DNA from: Burkholderiales bacterium
GTDB lineage: Bacteria > Pseudomonadota > Gammaproteobacteria > Burkholderiales > JAEUOS01
Reading direction: 5' to 3'
NCBI GenBank assembly: GCA_947456845.1
Contig: CANGUJ010000279.1
Coordinates: 1-5,721, forward strand
Length of the DNA: 5,721 nt
The position numbers and the translations under genes are program-made. Positions 5,716-5,721 of this stretch are shown here, piece by piece (positions within the stretch are counted from its first letter, which is position 1; every line of letters starts with the position of its first letter). A model generated the notes under the pieces. It had not been told where the DNA came from. It saw nothing but the letters and a program-made list of their open reading frames with translations, and ran no database searches.

Positions 5716-5721
5716 GTGATC
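5716..5721 (+). CDS. Possible start of the next gene (truncated by the window edge)
   Basis: GTG at 5716-5718 follows a purine-rich ribosome-binding site (GAGAGAGGG, 5698-5706) by 9 bases, and the TACAAT element would give a leader of about 30 bases. Only two codons are visible, so the product cannot be named and the start is provisional. Confidence 0.3.

Noticed and set aside
1..5721. CRISPR arrays, insertion sequences, tRNA or rRNA genes.
   Set aside because: I found no regularly spaced repeats, transposase motifs, terminal repeats, or tRNA/rRNA signature sequences.

Overview
The window is a GC-rich, tightly packed bacterial segment with strong G/C preference at third codon positions. Codon use, gene density and protein families fit a betaproteobacterium (Rhodocyclales or Burkholderiales). 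This placement is an inference from composition and style; no marker gene is present.

Layout. Bases 1-150 are the C-terminal end of an unrecognised gene on the + strand. A stretch of about 330 bases follows with no convincing gene; it holds two inverted repeats and one doubtful small ORF. Next come two closely spaced + strand genes: a 550-residue response regulator made of a receiver domain plus a long TPR-like array (482-2134), and a 230-residue histidine kinase with no sensor domain (2147-2839). A small hairpin lies in the short convergent gap before an alpha/beta hydrolase on the - strand (2864-3721). Divergent from the hydrolase is a + strand pair of phytanoyl-CoA dioxygenase (PhyH) family iron/2-oxoglutarate oxygenases (3835-4668 and 4712-5614). 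The last 100 bases hold a possible -10 element, a short direct repeat and a probable GTG start of the next gene at the window edge.

How the genes may work together. The kinase and TPR regulator look like a cognate two-component pair. The regulator has no DNA-binding or enzymatic output domain, so output through protein-protein contact by the TPR array is the natural inference. The kinase has no membrane or sensor region and probably receives its signal in the cytoplasm, perhaps through the regulator or another partner. The hydrolase resembles the Pseudomonas aeruginosa Cif branch of epoxide hydrolases by motif, with a His/Tyr ring-opening pair, but has no secretion signal. The two PhyH proteins keep the HxD...H iron triad and so look like hydroxylases rather than halogenases. 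The three enzyme genes may form a small oxidative catabolic or tailoring module, but no substrate can be read from the sequence.

The best candidates for something new are the minimal kinase/TPR-regulator pair and the cytosolic Cif-like hydrolase beside two PhyH oxygenases. Neither is proven novel here.
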